Below are positions 62,056-64,000 of a DNA stretch of 64,000 nt, piece by piece. The notes below the pieces were generated by a model, which saw only the letters and a program-made list of their open reading frames with translations, had not been told where the DNA came from and ran no database searches. How positions within the stretch are numbered: the stretch's first letter is position 1; the number at the start of each line of letters is the position of its first letter. Source of the DNA: Paulinella micropora (taxonomy: Eukaryota > Cercozoa > Imbricatea > Euglyphida); assembly GCA_009731375.1 (NCBI GenBank), contig BJOX01000311.1, positions 501,395 through 565,394 of the forward strand. Reading direction: 5' to 3'. The position numbers and the translations under genes are program-made.

Positions 62056-62430
62056 CACACACACACACAACACATATATCTCTCACATGGACCGCAACCT
62101 CTGTATCTCTGCCTGCCCACTCTGTCTGACCAAGTGTTAAAAAGCACCTCTGGTAGCTAAGAAAGATGCTTGGCTTCACTTGTGAAGAAATGAAGAAACG
62201 GTGAGTGAATTTGCCTGGTAGTCCTGCCTTTCGAGCGCGCTTTCCACCACCTCGATGGTGCTCTTGTTGTCCAGCACCGACTGCACGCGCTCCAGCGCTG
62301 TCAGAGCGAACCAACCACGACACAAAATAGGCATTCAGTGGGGGCGGAGAGGTGTGACCTGCGCGCACACGCGACTGCGCCGTGTCCAGCTCGCGCACTT
62401 TGCGACTCAGCCCGACCGCCGAGACGCTGC
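58265..62430 (-). CDS. COG4: COG4: N-terminal half exons
   Basis: The most upstream secure exon is 'VSAVGLSRKVRELDTAQSR' (62425-62365), close to the plant-type COG4 block. Next come 'ALERVQSVLDNKSTIEVVES' (62300-62215), 'VEQVAATQIHRVLHQQKPVQ' (62025-61950), 'LLGLENRVKAQVIAGLEHA' (61830-61755), 'VQYEALVQKLIAVFHQ' (60970-60920) and 'AELQREYDLTVAPMLKHFM' (60440-60365). Less certain exons are 'LLVPVALNQCKSLIC' (60030-59965), 'EKLSNLCEVFDLYIRNN' (59075-59020), 'KKALEAISQSTAGGTASAQ' (58755-58695), 'VLQEAHSILNSMKV' (58635-58580) and 'ADAMTADLLHVSKTNEALQ' (58325-58265). Some boundaries use GT-AG; one may be GC. Exon edges are approximate. Confidence 0.75.
58849..58988. repeat. (TATAGA)n microsatellite
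   Basis: About 23 imperfect hexamer units in an intron of COG4. Confidence 0.95.
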
Positions 62431-62869
62431 GGCACACCAGCCACATCCATCATATACACAACGAACAAGAGCAGCGCGCTGGGCCGCTGCAGCTACCTGC
62501 TCTTGCTGACACGAAGAGCGAGCTGGCGCGCGTGTTCCCCTGCACATTCCAGCGACATAGCAAGCAAACCAGCGAAAGAGAAAAAAATGCAGCGAGCCGG
62601 AGAAATCCAAGAGTCAAGGTTGTGGAGGAGGCCGCTTGTTTGGCTTGTTCATGGGATGATGATGGTCATCATGTGCCATGGCTTGCTTGGGTATGATTTC
62701 TTCATTTGCAGAAATAGTGCATATCGATGCTGGGTTATGGGAATAGCATATGCAACATTCTTGTGTGCGCGCGGCTGGTATGCTCTTTCACGCATTCCTC
62801 TTTCTTTTCCTTCTCTGCTCACAGCCCTCGCACAGTGCCCTTCTTTATCTCTCTACCCCCTCACTCCCC

Positions 62870-62975
62870 NNNNNNNNNNNNNNNNNNNNNNNNNNNNNNN
62901 NNNNNNNNNNNNNNNNNNNNNNNNNNNNNNNNNNNNNNNNNNNNNNNNNNNNNNNNNNNNNNNNNNNNNNNNNNN

Positions 62976-63007
<32 letters not shown>

Positions 63008-63013
63008 CTCTCC

Positions 63014-63046
<33 letters not shown>
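62870..63046. repeat. Gap, poly-C and (CT)n tract
   Basis: 106 N (62870-62975), then about 29 C and a CT run to 63046. Confidence 0.9.
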
Positions 63047-63049
<3 letters not shown>

Positions 63050-63059
63050 CAAACGCATC

Positions 63060-63500
63060 GGGCGAAACCGGCTTGTCGCAGCGCGTGGTCGGATGTCGGA
63101 AATACTGCAACATCTGCCACACGTTTTGCATTGCCAAGCGCTTCTGTATCAAATTCCAAAGGGCAAAACGGGTATTTCGAATGCAGACCAATTTTCTTTT
63201 CGAGCTCCTTCCGTTTGGCCATTAAAGCACCAAGTTGCACATCTGATCAACACTGAGTGAAGCAGAGGTCCCAGCTTGATGCTCTTACCAAGCTCTGCTT
63301 GCTTGGCCTGTGCAACTCTGATCTCCTGAATAACCTTCACAGCAAGCACAATATCAGGTCTGCTGGAAGGGTTTGCTGCAGAAGCTGCGCCACGGACCTG
63401 GTTGATGGAGAGGTTGGCGGGCAACGACTCCATGCTGCTGGCCCGCGCTACACGGGGCTCGCCCCTGCCCTGCCCCCAAACTGCCTCGCAGCGCGCCTGA
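63060..63500 (-). CDS. Candidate first exons of COG4
   Basis: Two minus-strand segments could be N-terminal: 'LAVKVIQEIRVAQAKQAEL' (about 63350-63290) within a frame starting 'MESLPANLSINQVRG', and 'ALMAKRKELEKKIG' (63225-63185). Both have the helical, charged character of the COG4 start, and the position is right. The N gap 62870-62975 lies between them and the secure exons, so this is tentative. Confidence 0.35.
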
Positions 63501-63846
63501 CCACACTGCGTCAAGACCGTATCAACACGATTGATTCTTTTCGTGTGGGAGGAATCAACATGAACACCAAGCAACCAACCGCCCTCATATACAACGCGCA
63601 ACATGCAAAGGTGGGACTCCACCACCACCGTCAACTCGTCATCCTTCTCCTTGCTCTTGTTGCTCTTCTTTTCTTCTTCTTTCTTCTTCTTCTTCTTCCT
63701 CTTTTTCTTCTTCTTCTTCTTCTTCTTCTTCTTTTTCTTCTTGTTCTTCTTGTTCTTCTTCTTCTTTTTGTTCTTCTTCTTTTTCCTCCTCTTCCTCCTT
63801 TTTTTCCTTTTCCTTTTCCTTTTCCTTTTCCTCCTCCTCCTCCTCT

Positions 63847-63878
<32 letters not shown>

Positions 63879-64000
63879 TTCTTCCTCTTCTTCCTCTTCT
63901 TTCTTTTCTTCCTTTTCTTACTCTTCTTCCTCTTCTTCCTCTTCTTCCTCTTCTTTTCTTCTTCTTCTTCTTCTTGACCCCCCCCCCCCCCTCCTCCCCC
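63501..64000. other. Sequence upstream of COG4 with a (CTT)n-rich tract
   Basis: 63501-63640 shows no supported gene. 63645-63975 is a pyrimidine tract of CTT, CCT and CTTTTC units ending in poly-C at the window edge. The long Phe/Leu frame through it is not a gene. Confidence 0.85.

Noticed and set aside
63060-63240. Ty3/gypsy RT fragment on the plus strand ('FLFELLPFGH')
   Set aside because: Only one short block resembles RT, followed by a stop; the opposite strand fits COG4 position better.
63603-63977. Phe/Leu-rich 'membrane protein'
   Set aside because: Translation of a CTT/CCT pyrimidine tract.

Overview
This is eukaryotic DNA from a nuclear contig of a protist or alga. A spliced gene for Golgi tethering subunit COG4 occupies about 52.2-62.4 kb on the minus strand. 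Its exons are small, its introns are full of simple repeats, and its wording is closest to plant-type COG4, so an algal host is plausible but not proven. Everything to the left of COG4 is mobile DNA stacked inside mobile DNA. Nine N gaps interrupt the window, the largest at 10086-10579, and several smaller ones abut long poly-G or poly-C runs.

Layout. 1-722 is the left half of an old Copia retrotransposon. A younger Copia element (LTRs 723-1041 and 30802-31116, 5-bp target duplication CGATG) interrupts its reverse transcriptase, and the old frame resumes at 31117. The younger element's gag-pol (1.1-8.3 kb) is broken. Its 3' part contains two tRNA-derived SINEs and then an AT-rich, roughly 20 kb foreign element (9731-29877). 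The flanking block reappears in direct orientation at 48767-52043, this time without the 20 kb element. Between the two block copies lies a very large, decayed non-LTR retrotransposon (32960-48766).

The 20 kb element is the most remarkable object. Each end is a large palindrome (406 bp complete on the right) whose centre carries two adjacent mini-hairpins with GAA loops, like a T-shaped hairpin telomere. Inside each end is a near-identical inverted arm of at least 6.2 kb, surrounding a 5.9 kb single-copy centre. Each arm encodes a recombinase whose motifs and C-terminal region match the protelomerases (telomere resolvases) of hairpin-ended phages, plus an archaeo-eukaryotic-type primase fused to a superfamily 3 helicase and several small zinc or coiled-coil proteins. 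The centre encodes a 16-finger C2H2 array fused to a Vsr-like nuclease domain, a YqaJ-like nuclease and small treble-clef proteins. I see no capsid, packaging ATPase, maturation protease or DNA polymerase B. Inference: this is an integrated linear replicon with hairpin ends that encodes its own telomere resolvase and replication initiation machinery. A near-identical 33-base segment before three of its start codons, and paired hairpins after several of its genes, resemble giant-virus style transcription signals.

The non-LTR retrotransposon is also unusual. It has two ubiquitin-specific-protease-like domains, an AlkB-type dioxygenase domain, an RNase H domain placed before the reverse transcriptase, and a restriction-like endonuclease candidate after it. 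Several frameshifts indicate decay.

Limits. All homology calls come from motif recognition by eye; no database search was run. The large direct duplication and the inverted arms could partly reflect assembly, for example two alleles laid end to end.
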